Shown here one piece after another: positions 34,601 through 45,267 of a stretch of DNA of 64,000 nucleotides. The translations under genes were made by a program, and so were the position numbers. The DNA is from Amoebophrya sp. A120 (Eukaryota; Sar; Dinophyceae; Syndiniales; Amoebophryaceae). Within the stretch, counting starts at the first letter, position 1, and each line of letters starts with the position of its first letter. The notes below the pieces were generated by a model that saw nothing but the letters and a program-made list of their open reading frames with translations, was not told where the DNA came from and did no database searches. The DNA lies in the NCBI GenBank assembly GCA_905178155.1, contig CAJINV010000017.1:175639-239638 (forward strand), written 5' to 3'.

Positions 34601-37600
34601 TATGATAAGCGCGACAATTTATGCATGTGTGTTAGGCGCCTGCTTGCCTTCACCGACTAGTAGAGCAGCCCTCTCTGGTAGAGGGATCAACTGACTATGT
34701 CGGAGGCAGCAGGAGGACGTCGCTACGTCATTCACTCACATTCGTACGCAATAAATCCGGCATCACATTTAGTTTCGCTTTTGATGTAGGGCGGGATGAT
34801 TTTTCATTTTGATTAATCATGCTGGCACAGCAGGGGCTGTTGTACGTCTTCAAGGAGAAACACCAGCGGCTTGATGACTATGAAACCATTGGAAAAGAAG
34901 AAAAAAGGAGCGTGAGCCTCGTCCTCAGTGGCGTCTTTCTGACTATGGCCTACAATCAAGGCTCCCGTGGTTTCATCGCGGCGCAATATCAGCAGAATTG
35001 TTTCAAAGGGGGGAATATGAACTGCAAATATGTCTGGGTCTGGGAGAAGATTGCGAGGTTTGTCATGCTTGTCTGGCACGACTCTGGACTCTGTGTTGCG
35101 TGGCCGCAAAGAGCTCCTCTTGCCGTGCATGCAAAGACGCAGTTTCTCATGCGGAGTACGCAATTCAAAACTACGAAAAAACGTGCCATGCTTGGCGGCG
35201 CATTACAGTGTTCTCCGCTGTCCCTTCCTTGCATCACAAGTTCCCAGACCCAGACATATTTGCAATGCATAGGGAAGTTCAACCAGAGCAAACTGACGTC
35301 ACGAAAAGATCCCAAAACCGGGATGGAAATCTACGAGCTTGAGCAAGCGGAAGACAAGAAAGATTCCCAGCGCGGGGTCTCGTACTCGGTGTTCAAGGAG
35401 TGCTATATCATGGCCCAGGCATCCAAGGTTTATTTCATTGCCCCAACCGGAAACCCGAGGAAGAAGATCAAGACACTCTTCCACGCCACGCGTGACAACG
35501 TGCACAGTTCCTATCAGAGCGTGATAAAGAACATTGGCGCCTTGTCGAGCAACCCGGTCGAGCCGACAAGTGAAGACGTCGACGAAGTGTTCCGGGGAGT
35601 GCGTGAGACGCTCGACTGGCAGGTTCTGGCATGGCTAGGTCTGAGAGTGTCCAAGGCAAATAGCCTGCGGCTGCGGGAGCACCCTGTGGACTGGTCTGAG
35701 CCCATCATGCAGAAATACCAGCCGGGCCTAAAACAAACCTATGGCGACGATGAAGGCGACTTGAAGACGTTTCTAAAAAAGAAGCGGGAAGACGAGACGC
35801 AAGGCACCTTTGCATTGAACGTCGGCTGGTTTACGACGTACGATCTTCTGAACCGCCTTGATAAGATCAGCGATGCTATCCTATTCAAAAACGTCCGCGT
35901 CCGGAGTTGCTTCTTGTGCAGGAGAGTTGCATTTTCAGATTCAGAAACGCAAACGGTTGCCGCTCAATTCCTCTTGAAGAGAGGCCGTCATGCTCATCGT
36001 GACGACGTACCTGTAGTTCTTCGGAATTTCTTCATGCTGTATTTGCAGCATGATGGTAAGTACGCATTTGACTTTATGATGCGCATGCGACTGTGCTCGC
36101 AAGTAGCGCTTCCACTCCATCACAAAAACAAAGATCAAGATGGGAAAGTGCGTAACTCGCAAATAAGTAGAAAGAAACATCACGATGAGTACGTAATCAA
36201 ATCTTAACAGTGGCTGAAGAAGTTCCATCTTCTTGTTAACTTATGGGCGGGCACGTTTTTCCACAGGAGAAAGATCGTGAAGCGCAAGGCAACCTCCAAC
36301 GCAGGCGCGGTATGAGGGTGCACATCTTTATTCCCTTCTTGCCCTCGTTTGTAAATGCAGAATACAAAATATACACTGGGCCCGGCCTTGAGTTACGACA
36401 AATTTTGCAACGTCAAATAATAATTACTACAATGCGAATGCGCACGAAGAGGCAGCTGTGTCATGAGAAATGGCGTTGCAGCTGTTCACGCGCTTACAAA
36501 CAGGGGAGGAGGGGGAGTTGTGCACCCTCATACTCGGTCGAACTGCAACACAAGAAGAAAAACGATGACCAGGAACGGCGCACCGCTACGACTTGCAAAT
36601 ATGTCTGGGTCTGGAAGATTGCGCGGCTCGCCGTGCAGTCTCCATTCTTCCCCTATGACGACGTCTGGAAAAATGCAGCACGTAGCGTTTGAGATTCTGG
36701 AGGGTCCTCCACCTCCTGATCTATATTATTCGTAAGAACCCGGCTCTCCAGTTGACCAAAGCAAACGCGTTTTTTCAGTAGTCATGCAACAAGAGAGATT
36801 CATCTCTGACCCACGGGACGCTTTACGAGTTTGCAGTGTTTTAGAACCAGACATGTTTGCAGTGCATAAGCAAAAATGCCGTCCGACTGATCAAGCAGTG
36901 CCCCGGGGGGTTTTCGACCGACGTGCAGCGCGGGGGAGCCCCGTTGGAGGGGCGCGACGCGGAATTGGCAAGAAAAGCTCTCGGCTTGCTTGCAGTCCCC
37001 GTCGCCAACGAGCAGCAGCAAGAAGATAAGCCTGAGCCTGTGACTGTGTACTGCATTCGCTTTGACAACCCTGCGTTCCAGAAGGAGCAATTCTTGCTGC
37101 TGGGTCACGAAAGTGTGCCCTTTCTCCAGGCAAAGGCTCCTGAGAATCGCTTGGGCTTGGGAGACGTAGCACTCTTCTATCGAAATGAAGAACGTACTAA
37201 AGCCCCGCCCTTGCGAAGAACATTTCTATTTCAAGGGGTTTTTGTCATGTGTTGTGAGATTACCAACTTCGGGGTCTTTTATGGAAGCCAGGCCCTAGCG
37301 GAATCTGGGCCCTGGGTCGCCGAGAGGCGAAATCTGTTTGTGGAGTTGATCGACCCCCCTTAGATGGTGCCTTTCTGGGTATTGTATATGGACAGGCCCT
37401 GCGAAATAGAGCAAGAAGGAACAGCACCCGGGCAACAAGTCCCAGCGGCCCCTTCTGATGTAGAAGCGAAGCTTCCCTCTGTGGCCATCGGTGTTCGGGT
37501 GTGCCAGTTCCTTCTGGCCCGTTATTGCCCAAGCAACTGCAAAAAACAGAAACAACACGACCTCGCAAGCCTTGAACCGTCGAGGGCACGTGGCTCGATG

Positions 37601-37918
37601 GTGGTTGTACACTGTTCCTTCCAGCATTTCGCTGCTGCTCCCTCGCTAGAAATAGAACCCACTGTGGTCCCCGAGTGTCCGCGCGACCGTGTTGGCCACC
37701 GCCTCCGCAAGATTCCCGGCACACCATCCACAGCACCGACTCCTGTGGGGTTTGTATTCTGCGGCCAGGTGGGCATCGCCAACGATGATGATCAATATCA
37801 AAAATATGAAGATATTTATGATCTATCATCATCGCATGAAGATACATTCTCCTGTCTGTGGAAGACAAGGTGTGAAAATGAAGTAGTAGAGGAAAACGTT
37901 GAAGATGAAATAAAGTGA
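31612..37918 (+). CDS. U1: multi-exon gene of an unrecognised family, paralogue of U2; possibly decaying
   Basis: Coding blocks, in order: 31612-31824 (GLPYVTP); 31821-32213; about 32334-32859 (YPATDGVMPWLAW); about 33010-33662 (AVPVGGQT, VFVIVGLLEHGFSYQG); 33947-34004 (KSLDLLSTTTQENIVEV); 34825-35015; 35277-36055 (FIAPTGNPRKKIKTLFHATR, WFTTYD); 36267-36310; 36538-about 36585; about 36870-37360 (LIKQCPGGFSTD). Blocks align collinearly with U2, for example FIAPTGNP-x-x-KI-x-TLFH-x-TR-x-NV and LDWQ-x-L-x-WLGLR-x-S-x-A-x-SL. No membrane span or catalytic motif is recognised. Oddities: in-frame TGA at 32395-32397 between DSRF and FNSGIDGG; in-frame TAG at 37361-37363, after which the same frame stays open to 37918; and a canonical donor at 36056 whose acceptor at 36266 does not preserve frame. 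Function unknown. Exon ends not covered by separate entries are approximate. Confidence 0.55.
33663..33946 (+). mobile_element. Introner-type intron, family E, perfect 32-bp inverted ends (284 nt)
   Basis: Direct repeat AACCA at 33658-33662 and 33942-33946. Perfect TIRs at 33663-33694 and 33910-33941 (start TATCCTGAGTAAAAACGTAC) abut the repeat on both sides, the cleanest example in the window. Length 2 mod 3. The join gives SIDNH|KSLDLLST, matching U2 NIEQHRSLDLLST. Confidence 0.93.
34005..34824 (+). other. Long intron in U1 (820 nt), weakly bounded
   Basis: Frame and homology to U2 (LEMMLAQQGL) place the ends at IVEVLL|AQQGL, with CTG at 34002-34004 and 34822-34824. Length 1 mod 3 fits. 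No clear TIRs and no GT-AG ends, so it may be a composite or a degenerate element. Confidence 0.55.
35016..35276 (+). mobile_element. Introner-type intron, family B (261 nt)
   Basis: Direct repeat GGGAA at 35011-35015 and 35272-35276. Near-perfect TIRs: left TATGAACTGCAAATATGTCT, right the complement of TATGCATTGCAAATATGTCT, both continuing into GGGTCTGGGA. Length is a multiple of 3 with no in-frame stop, so retention would insert 87 residues into an otherwise U2-like protein. Confidence 0.88.
36056..36266 (+). other. Candidate canonical GT-AG intron in U1
   Basis: Donor GATG|GTAAGT at 36056 and pyrimidine-rich acceptor TTTTTCCACAG at 36266. The splice signals are good, but joining them as they stand leads to TGA within a few codons, so either another exon lies between or the copy is damaged. 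Confidence 0.4.
36311..36537 (+). mobile_element. Introner-type intron, family A (227 nt)
   Basis: CGG at 36308-36310 and 36535-36537, with inverted ends TATGAGGGTGCACATC and the complement of TATGAGGGTGCACAACTCCC. Length 2 mod 3. The join gives SNAGA|VELQHKKKNDDQERR, in frame. Confidence 0.75.
36585..36870 (+). mobile_element. Introner-type intron, family B, ends approximate
   Basis: Left end ACTTGCAAATATGTCTGGGT at 36591; right end is the complement of TATGCACTGCAAACATGTCT at 36849-36868. Flanking exons read KKKNDDQERRTA and KNAVRLIKQCPGGF, matching U2 KTKEEEQSIKENALKLIQKCPGGF. I could not fix a direct repeat that also gives the right frame. Confidence 0.65.
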
Positions 37919-40409
37919 TGAAGCCATATTTATAGTAACTACTAGCGCAAGTAGAAAATCGATTCTTTTTGTTCTAAACGACTCGGGGGGTGGGGCAATT
38001 TCGCACATGATAGGAGCCACGTCAGTAACGCGAACAAAGCAGCTGACAAGAGTGTTAGTGCCGGCTGTTGTTGAAGAATCGCCAGTTTTTGTTGAATTTG
38101 CTTTAAATCGGACCACGAAGTGTCTAGTGGGAAATCGACAAAATGATAATTTGTCATGAATCTTCCACCTTAAAGTTAAAATGACATAGAAAACCAGCAT
38201 GCCCAGGAATTGGCTCGCTTGATGGCCTCAGCTTATTTGTTGTATAGGGCGCTCGCGTATTGCAATAAAGAAAAATAAACTGTAATTTATTTCGAGACGG
38301 CGCTTCTACTGATGTATGATCTACTCTGCTGTAGTTGCGGGCAAAGGCGATTGCTCCAGGCATGCACTCCAGAAATTCAATTTTTGTTGAGGCTAGGTAC
38401 CGAGGCTGACTGTCAGACAAGCGGGCTCAGCTGCCTGTATTTATATCTGTACAACCTACAACGAAAACTCACACTTTTAACTTTTCAATCAAGCTTTTCT
38501 TACGAAACTACTAATTCTAAAAACCTAAAAATTCTAACATAAGAACGAACCTCCTTTTGTCCATTTACGACCATCACCATTCACCAAACCAATATAATTC
38601 TTAAGCAGAAAACGCACAAGCAACTTTTTTGATGATCTGAAACAAGTAACAAGCCGCAACCCTGGGCGAAACACCAGCGTCTTTGTATACTTTTTTTTTG
38701 ATCTAACATACTTAACTACTCCCGTACATGTGGTATCCCGATAAATGAAATGATTTCACCCCAGTCAAAAATTTTGAGATAAAGGAAAAGCACCCAGCAG
38801 GAAGTTTAATAACTTTGATCAAGCTAAAAGTGGTCTTATATACATTTTTTTTCTGCATCATGCACTTAAAAGAACAAGCGTCTCCTGAAATAAGATTTGT
38901 TACAGTGTCTTTCTATGCACCCAAATATCAAAATCAAAAAGCAAAACAATGCAGATCCAAAACAAAAGCAAATGCTATGTGCAAGTCTAGATGTTATCTG
39001 GATTTGGATAGATAGTATACATGCAAAAATTACAATCTTTATGGGAATGTTAAAGCACAAAAGGCACTTCAATAGTACCCATTCCATCATGTAGAGATCA
39101 AGTATTTTCGTTTTTCGTTTTCATATCTACTAGACAACACGTTGGTTGGATGCTGTGAGCGACTCGGACTCGTCTGTTCGATGAAGCAGTGCGTGTTCTG
39201 TTCGAAGTGTTGGCACAGATAAACTGAAAGTCGGAGTTGTGGTGCGTCATTCATGGCTGGAATTGACCAGGGGCATCAATCCCAAACCTCGAGCATTTTT
39301 TTCAATTTCATCGGTTTCTCGTAACAAAGGCACCAGGTCGCCCATCATCTTTGATGTGCCCTGCGCCAGAGGAGTCGGTTCGGAGGTCTCTTGCTGCCGT
39401 TGCGTCAAAAAGTTGTCGGTAAACGAGGGAGCTTCACTTTTCGTTTTCGTTTTGGTCTCATTTCGGTCCTCTCGTTCCTCGTGCGGACAGGAGGCTTAGC
39501 GTACGTGCTTTCGGTTTCATCCGTACAACTCGTGCATGTAGCAGTTAACGCTCGTCGAGAACAAAAACGTCTTCGTCCATACTGTTGAATAACGCCTCGT
39601 CTAGATGAACAAGCATGCCGCCACAGGCGCAGGCACAGATTTGACGCGCTCTCGCCGTCTTGGAACGAGGGCAGTACGTGGTCGGTCGTAGTTGTATTTT
39701 TCCTAGCTGCTCGCCTCGTCCTGTATGAAGAGCATCTTTTGAATGGAAAAAAACATCGTGCTTCTTGTGCTTCAATATTACTTAATTTGAGGATAAAAGT
39801 TGTTGCTTTGCTTGCGTGGTCGTAAAGATAAAGCATTTTCACTATTCATCACAGGAGCGGCTGTGGTTGTGAGTTCGTCTCACCACCGATAGTTTTCTTC
39901 CAACTCTTTTCCCCTTTTTTCGCTACATTAAAGACTTGCATTTCCCCATGACAAGAAAGACGATTCGGCCCCCCGTTTCGTCGCAAAATTAAGAATACCA
40001 CGGAAGAATTTACTTATTTGATTCGATTACTATGTATGTTCAAAAAAACGCGAAGAGTTGCATATGTGTTTGTGAACAAGAACTGTGTTGATTGTCGAGA
40101 TTTAGTTCCTAATGCTGCACTAGATGTAGTGATTGCCTAACGCCAAGGGACCTCGTCCAACGTCGTTACTTTTCACGACCACGGGTACTAAGGATATCCT
40201 CCTTATATTTTTGCAACGTATAATTTGAAGAGCTGTATTGTTTTTAATTTTCTGTATTCCCCCCCGAAAATCAAAATTTTCAAAAAAAAAAGCAACCCCA
40301 TACATACACATGTAAACGACGCACGACAAAGGCTCCCCGTCGAAGTCGTTGTCGAATTGAAAAGTTTTGTCCCTATTTTTTACGACGAAATTCATCACAT
40401 GAGATAAAG
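37919..40409. other. Intergenic region, nothing supported
   Basis: About 2.5 kb of AT-rich DNA. Open frames on both strands are short and unbiased. No RNA gene or repeat array seen. Confidence 0.5.
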
Positions 40410-41518
40410 ATGAAATTGAAGCAGAAGAAAATCATCAAAACCCCCCGGGAGCAACGAGCGCAAGCCACGAGGAGGCGAACAGCTGCGAAGGCTCGACGCG
40501 TGGAAAAAACGCAAGAAGAAGAAAAAGACGAAGCAGAGGAAAAAGTCGCCACCTGTGATGGGCGAGCGAAAACGGACATAAAGGAGCATGGCTCCACCGC
40601 AAGCCTGAATCTGTACAAGTACTACGCAAGTGCGAGAACAGAAACGCTGAAGCACGTCCACAATACACAATTACCACCAGCTCCTCCTCGGGGGATGGCC
40701 GCCCTGATCAAGAGCACGCGGCACCAGAAGCTCTACTTTGCGACGCAGCTGGCCTTCCTTTTCCTGCCACTGGCCGTGCTCGGGAGCGCCCCCGCCCTCT
40801 TGCTCTTCGACCAGACCGAGCCCGCGCCTGCACCGGTAAGCTTTTAAGAGGGCATCGGACATCACTGTAGTGTGGCCCAACGAGAGTGAGAGACAATTGA
40901 GGTTGCTCATTTTGGTCATCATGCTGCCCGCTAAGGTTTATCAAAGTAAACAAAGAACATGAGCAGGAAGCATGACCAAACAATCCATGCCGTAGGCAGT
41001 AACTGTAGCTAGGCTTCTTCCTTCTTTCTTATCAACAAATTATGCTCTGTGCTGCTAGCGCACCCCGAAGATCATCGCAAGCAGTTGACTTCAAATGAAA
41101 ATTTTCTGTGTGTGACGTAGCTAATCCAGCCAGAAAGAATAAATTAAGTAGCTCTACTTCTTATCTTTGCGATGCATAACAGGCGCCAGCAGCTATCAGA
41201 TGCAAAAAAACCAATACGCAGGCGTGCCGTTCTAGTTGCAATACTTCAATCAATTTTCTGTGCGCGTTTGTCACTTTAGACAAAAAATAGGACGACGAAA
41301 GTGCTGCAGCGACACAGTTCAACATGGAGCCCAGCATCGTGCCAGTTTTTGCTTCTTCCCGCAAAGAGGATGCTTTCGCACGTGCTGCCGAGACGAGCTC
41401 GCGTTTCGTTTGCATGGTCAAAGAATATACTCGTGCGTATCTCCACATGTGCGATTGGTTTTTTTCGTCTCATATCACATTGCAACTCCGATGGTGGCGG
41501 GCCGGAAGGATGTACTAA
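40410..41518 (+). CDS. Small basic membrane protein with a canonical GT-AG intron
   Basis: Exon 1, 40410-40835, starts MKLKQKKIIKTPREQRAQATRRR and is strongly Lys/Arg/Glu-rich for about 60 residues, then has a hydrophobic segment (LYFATQLAFLFLPLAVLGSAPALLLF). A canonical donor CCG|GTAAGC at 40836 and acceptor AAAAAATAG at 41290 (455 nt) join it in phase 0 to exon 2: DDESAAATQFNMEPSIVPVFASSRKEDAFARAAE. Exon 2 runs to a TAA at 41516-41518 or splices again; another nearby frame ends KAAAGAKIKIIPETDQNYIDF at 41582 and could be a third exon. No family recognised. It shows that normal spliceosomal signals are also used in this genome. Confidence 0.6.
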
Positions 41519-41875
41519 GGCTGCGGCTGGTGCAAAGATTAAGATTATCCCAGAAACAGACCAGAACTACATCGACTTCTGAGAAGATAAATACCATATC
41601 GAACAACTACAAAGTACTTCTGACAGTACTAAAGCAAAGATACAGAAATCGGCACCGGTGGCAATAAAAAAGAAATTTATGCAATACAACAAGACTTTGA
41701 GTTAGACTAGAACTAGACTAGAACCAGATCTAGACCTCGTCGGAAAAGCTGCAATACTAGCACATCAAGGAGTTCGATATTACTTGGTCTTCGTGAAGAG
41801 AAAGAGTATGGTATTAATTCTACTCTAGCGATGTTGAACTACTTTTCCTTGTGACACAACGCAGCGAGGACAAGG

Positions 41876-42078
41876 ATGAAGCTGTGGAGCAGCTGCCATA
41901 TCACAAAAAAGCATGGGGGGAGGGTGATTGAATTTCTTGAAAAAACTCGTTCTCGCAGCTCTACAGAGAACGAAGCAGTAAGTATGATTCTGTTTTTTTC
42001 TGTGGCGTCGTGCAACAGCGCAATGTCCGTTCTCTTTTCGAAAAGACGAGAGCGAAGGTCTATCAAGTACACGGTTGA
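41876..42078 (+). CDS. Possible small two-exon gene with a 41-nt intron
   Basis: ATG at 41876, exon to 41977, donor GCA|GTAAGT, a T-run and acceptor GCAACAG at 42018 enclose 41 nt; the second exon ends at TGA 42076-42078. The joined peptide is 53 residues, basic and helical (MKLWSSCHITKK to RNVRSLFEKTRAKVYQVHG). It could equally be the last exons of the preceding gene, since an AG acceptor (ACGCAG) lies just upstream. Unspliced, the first frame ends at 42118. No homology recognised. Confidence 0.4.
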
Positions 42079-42110
42079 TGATGAGCAGGCCAGTGCTGAA
42101 ATTGAAGATA

Positions 42111-42151
42111 TCCCTTGATGATTTTTGCCTCCTTCTCGTAGAGCTTGTTTT
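42111..42151. repeat. 41-bp direct repeat, left copy
   Basis: Identical to 43179-43219 (begins TCCCTTGATGATTTTTGCCT). The two copies flank 1027 bp of different, GC-rich sequence. Confidence 0.95.
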
Positions 42152-43178
42152 GGCGAGGTATTCACCGATGGGTTATTTGAAACGTATTTCCGACAGACTG
42201 CAATTTTTTTTCGGCGAAAAAAAAAAATCGCTAGGCTGAAGAGCCCTGATTGCCTTGGCGCTGGCAATCGGCGTTGTGGCGTTTAAGAGCCGTCGTCGCC
42301 TGAGCTTTAAAGCCACTAGCTGTTGACGGACATTGGCCCCCATCGCACTGCTCAATGTTTTTCCGGGTTGGCCTGTTGCGCCCGGCCGGGTCGGGCGGGT
42401 CAGGACCTGCTTGGCTTGCCGCGCAATATCGCGCGCAGAGCGCAGCGTTTCCAGGCGTCTTCGTGGCCCCCGTCCTGTGACAGTGCGGCCGCATTGAATT
42501 CGGCCTGGCGCACCAGTCACACCGGCGCCAGACGGTCCCGGCCAAGAAGACGCCGCGGCGCGGTGAAGCGCTCTGCGAAAACTTTTTTGCTATAAAACGG
42601 CGGCACGGCAGATGTGGCCGCCTCCTTGCGCGGCCCCCCCCCTGGCTTCGCGATGGCTTTGGTGGTTGGCCGGCTTCGGGCCTCTCCCAAGCAAAGGCTG
42701 GGGTCTCGCATTGGCAGCGCTGCTTGAGGAGCAACACGCCACCCGCGGGCCATAAAAGAAGAGCAGGCTTCGGCGGCTGGGCATGTTTGTGGGCCACCGC
42801 CGTGCCCCGCCGCCTGGGCCCGGTTGCGGCGTTCCTTTTCCGGGCTCTCCGCGCGGAAGGGGGGGCAGACAGTTGCCTAAGAAAAATGCCCCGCGGGCGG
42901 CGGGGCGGGCGTGCAGGGAGACGTGCCGGCGGCGGGCCGCGTTGCCTCTTCGCCGGGCGCGTGTGCATGTTTCTGAACTTCCCCCGCACCGGCCGGGCTT
43001 CTTGCAAAAGGGCCCCCGTTTGTAATGCGCAAACCGGCCGAACAAAGCCGGCGCGCAGCGGATGGCCCAGCGCTTCCTGTACCATGCCGCTGCCCCGACG
43101 CTCCGCTGGAGCATCCTGGCAAGAAGCCTCGAACGACACGGAGCAGGGGCACGCGCAGCCGGGCAGCGGCCACACAGG
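42152..43178. other. GC-rich segment flanked by 41-bp direct repeats
   Basis: Base composition rises sharply from about 42231 to 43178, unlike both flanks. Long open frames occur on both strands (for example 42231-43175 on -), but they are Arg/Pro/Ala/Cys-rich and domain-free, as expected from GC-rich non-coding DNA. On the - strand both direct repeats read NKLYEKEAKIIKG in one frame, which may be chance. It could be an inserted element, a tandem-duplication remnant or foreign DNA. Confidence 0.5.
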
Positions 43179-43219
43179 TCCCTTGATGATTTTTGCCTCC
43201 TTCTCGTAGAGCTTGTTTT
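43179..43219. repeat. 41-bp direct repeat, right copy
   Basis: Exact copy of 42111-42151. Confidence 0.95.
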
Positions 43220-43384
43220 CGGAGTTCTTTTACAAGACCACACTGTCACCGCCGGGCGAAAAAAATGAAAATCTGACGTGGAAATAAATGATGAAGATGC
43301 ATGCGATAGACAGACTCGCACTTCTATTAAAGAGCGACCACAAAAACTAGAAGCTGCTTGCGGCGGGCGCCCCCACATCACTTC

Positions 43385-43449
43385 AAAGAAATCAAATCAC
43401 TCTGCTCTTTCTCCCGTCGATACGCGAACAACCCCTGCTCCAGCGAAGC
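43385..43449 (+). repeat. Dispersed 64-bp repeat, copy 1
   Basis: Contains AAGAAATCAAATCACTCTGC, then CCCGTCGATACGCGAACAAC and CCAGCGAAG. Near-identical copies at 44230 and 44746. It ends with CTCCAGCGAAGCTGGAG, a small hairpin present only in this copy. Confidence 0.9.
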
Positions 43450-44095
43450 TGGAGCAGGGGAGGAGGTGGGCCGGGTTGGGTTGGGGAGCGAGGAGGTGGG
43501 AGGACGGCGGTTGGGGAGGAGGCGAACACGCCTCTGGCACTCCGGGCCGGGTTGGGGAGGAGGTGGGAGGACGGCGGGCCAAGCCGCTCCGAGAACGCGT
43601 TCTCGAGCCGATTTGGTCGGGGGGCGCAGGCGTTCTCGAGCCGATTTGGTCGCTCGCGGATGGGCCAGAGGTCGGAGCGGCCGAAGTCGGCCCGGAGTGG
43701 CGGTTTGGTCGGGAAGCGATGGGGCCCGGCACGCCGGGCCGGGTTGGGGACGAGGCGGGAGGGCGGCGGGCCAGGTCGGATGGGCGGCTGGCTCTGGCAC
43801 TTCGGGCCGGGTTGGAGAGGGCGACCAAATCGGCGTGAGGTCGCGTTCTCGAGCCGGTTTGGTGGGGTTGCTGACCAAATCGTCTCGAGATCGCGGTCTC
43901 GCGCCGATTTGGTCGCCCGCGGGTGGACGCCCCAGGACGGGTTGGGGAGGGCGACCAAATCGGCGCGAGACCGCGACTTGGTGAGGCTGCTGACCAAATC
44001 GTCTCGAGATCGCGGTCTCGAGCCGATTTGGTCCACCTTTGGTGAGGCTGCTGACCAAATCGGCCCGAGCCCGCGTTCCCGGGCCTTTTTTTAGT
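43450..44095. repeat. GC-rich satellite-like block with repeated hairpins
   Basis: The left part repeats GGGCCGGGTTGGGGAGGAGG-type units. The right part has hairpins with arms GACCAAATCGTCTCGAGA and TCTCGAGCCGATTTGGTC around a short loop. The best copies are at 43873-43914 and 43992-44033, with partial copies at 43609-43651, about 43819, 43949 and 44052. Half-arms also occur alone. No protein is supported here despite open frames on both strands. Confidence 0.8.
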
Positions 44096-44229
44096 GCGAT
44101 ATCGTTGCCCTCGTTCAGTTTGAGAAATCGCCGGAAGTCACACTGAGTTCGGTTTTGCTAACATCAAATACAAGCACCATACCAACAACTTACGCGCCCA
44201 AGGAATTAACAGCTGCTCAAGCTGTAACC

Positions 44230-44293
44230 AAAGAAATCAAATCGCTCTGCTCTTTCGCCCGTCGATACGCGAACAACCCCTGCTCCAGCGAAG
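44230..44293 (+). repeat. Dispersed 64-bp repeat, copy 2
   Basis: Two substitutions (A to G and T to G) relative to copy 1 within the matched 64 bp. Confidence 0.9.
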
Positions 44294-44745
44294 TGTGGCC
44301 GACCTCTCCCGGTTGGGTGGGCTTCCTCGGTGGGGTGTTCTTTGGTTCAGGAAATGGCTAACGCAACTCCCCCGGGTGGCCCGGCCCACAAGCGAGCCGG
44401 CGGGCGGGGGCCCCGTGGCCCCTCTGGTATGTTGCCCTCCAGCACGAGCCTGCGTGCCTGGGTGGTTTGCCTTCTCTTGTAAGATGTAGGGCGATGTCCT
44501 GTGGGTGGTTTGCCTGGGTGAAAAGGCGGTCGCTCGGACTTCGCCGATTACCCGCGGCACAAGAGGAGGCGTCGGCGCCCAAAACCTCGCAGGCGCCCCT
44601 GTTCTGTCGTTTGGAGTATCTTCGTTGCGTTTTTTCGTTCTGAGTCGCATTACCAAATCGTTTTCAATACCCTCAAATCCTGAAAAGTCAAATGAAAAGT
44701 TTTGGAAAAGTTCGAATCGCCCGCCAATTGGTGCTGTACTTTTGC

Positions 44746-44809
44746 AAGAAATCAAATCACTCTGCTCTTTCTCCCGTCGATACGCGAACAACCCCTGCTC
44801 CAGCGAAGC
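44746..44809 (+). repeat. Dispersed 64-bp repeat, copy 3
   Basis: Matches copy 1 nearly base for base. In all three copies one frame reads EIKSLCSF-x-RRYANNPCSSE, but the flanks differ completely. Confidence 0.9.
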
Positions 44810-45267
44810 GAAACCTCCGTGGCCGCGCCGGAAAGCCACGCAGTACCAGCAACGAAGAAAAGGCCCCGAACGCAGCGTGGGCGTTTCTCCAGAAATACGC
44901 AGGACAATCATGTCAGTCTGGGTCGGGTCCTGTTGGATGTTGAAGGTTGTCAAGATAGTAATATTTTGTGAATCTACTTCGTCTGAACTCTGAAGAAAAT
45001 ACCATCGATCCAGCTGATGAAGTGAAGAAGAAGATAAACAAACGCTCCGACCAAGACATGTTCTTGAGTTGTTGTAGTAGATACTCATGCTCATCTCTCT
45101 ACTACTTGCATAAATTGGTAGGTGCTGCGCATCACAAGCCGCGTTCTCGCGTGACCACATAAATCATCAAGCACGTCTAGCGACGTCCCGCACCAAGGTG
45201 GGGCGTCAGCACAGTTTTCAGTGGTATGATCGTCTTGAGCCAAACTACGTGTCTCTCAGTTGCAACC

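Noticed and set aside
20759-37363. Reassigned stop codons
   Set aside because: TAG, TGA and TAA all appear as plausible terminal stops in the window, so a simple reassignment is not supported; kept only as a question in the findings.
42231-43175. Long - strand open frame in the GC-rich segment
   Set aside because: Arg/Pro/Cys-rich with no domain; long frames are expected by chance at this GC content.
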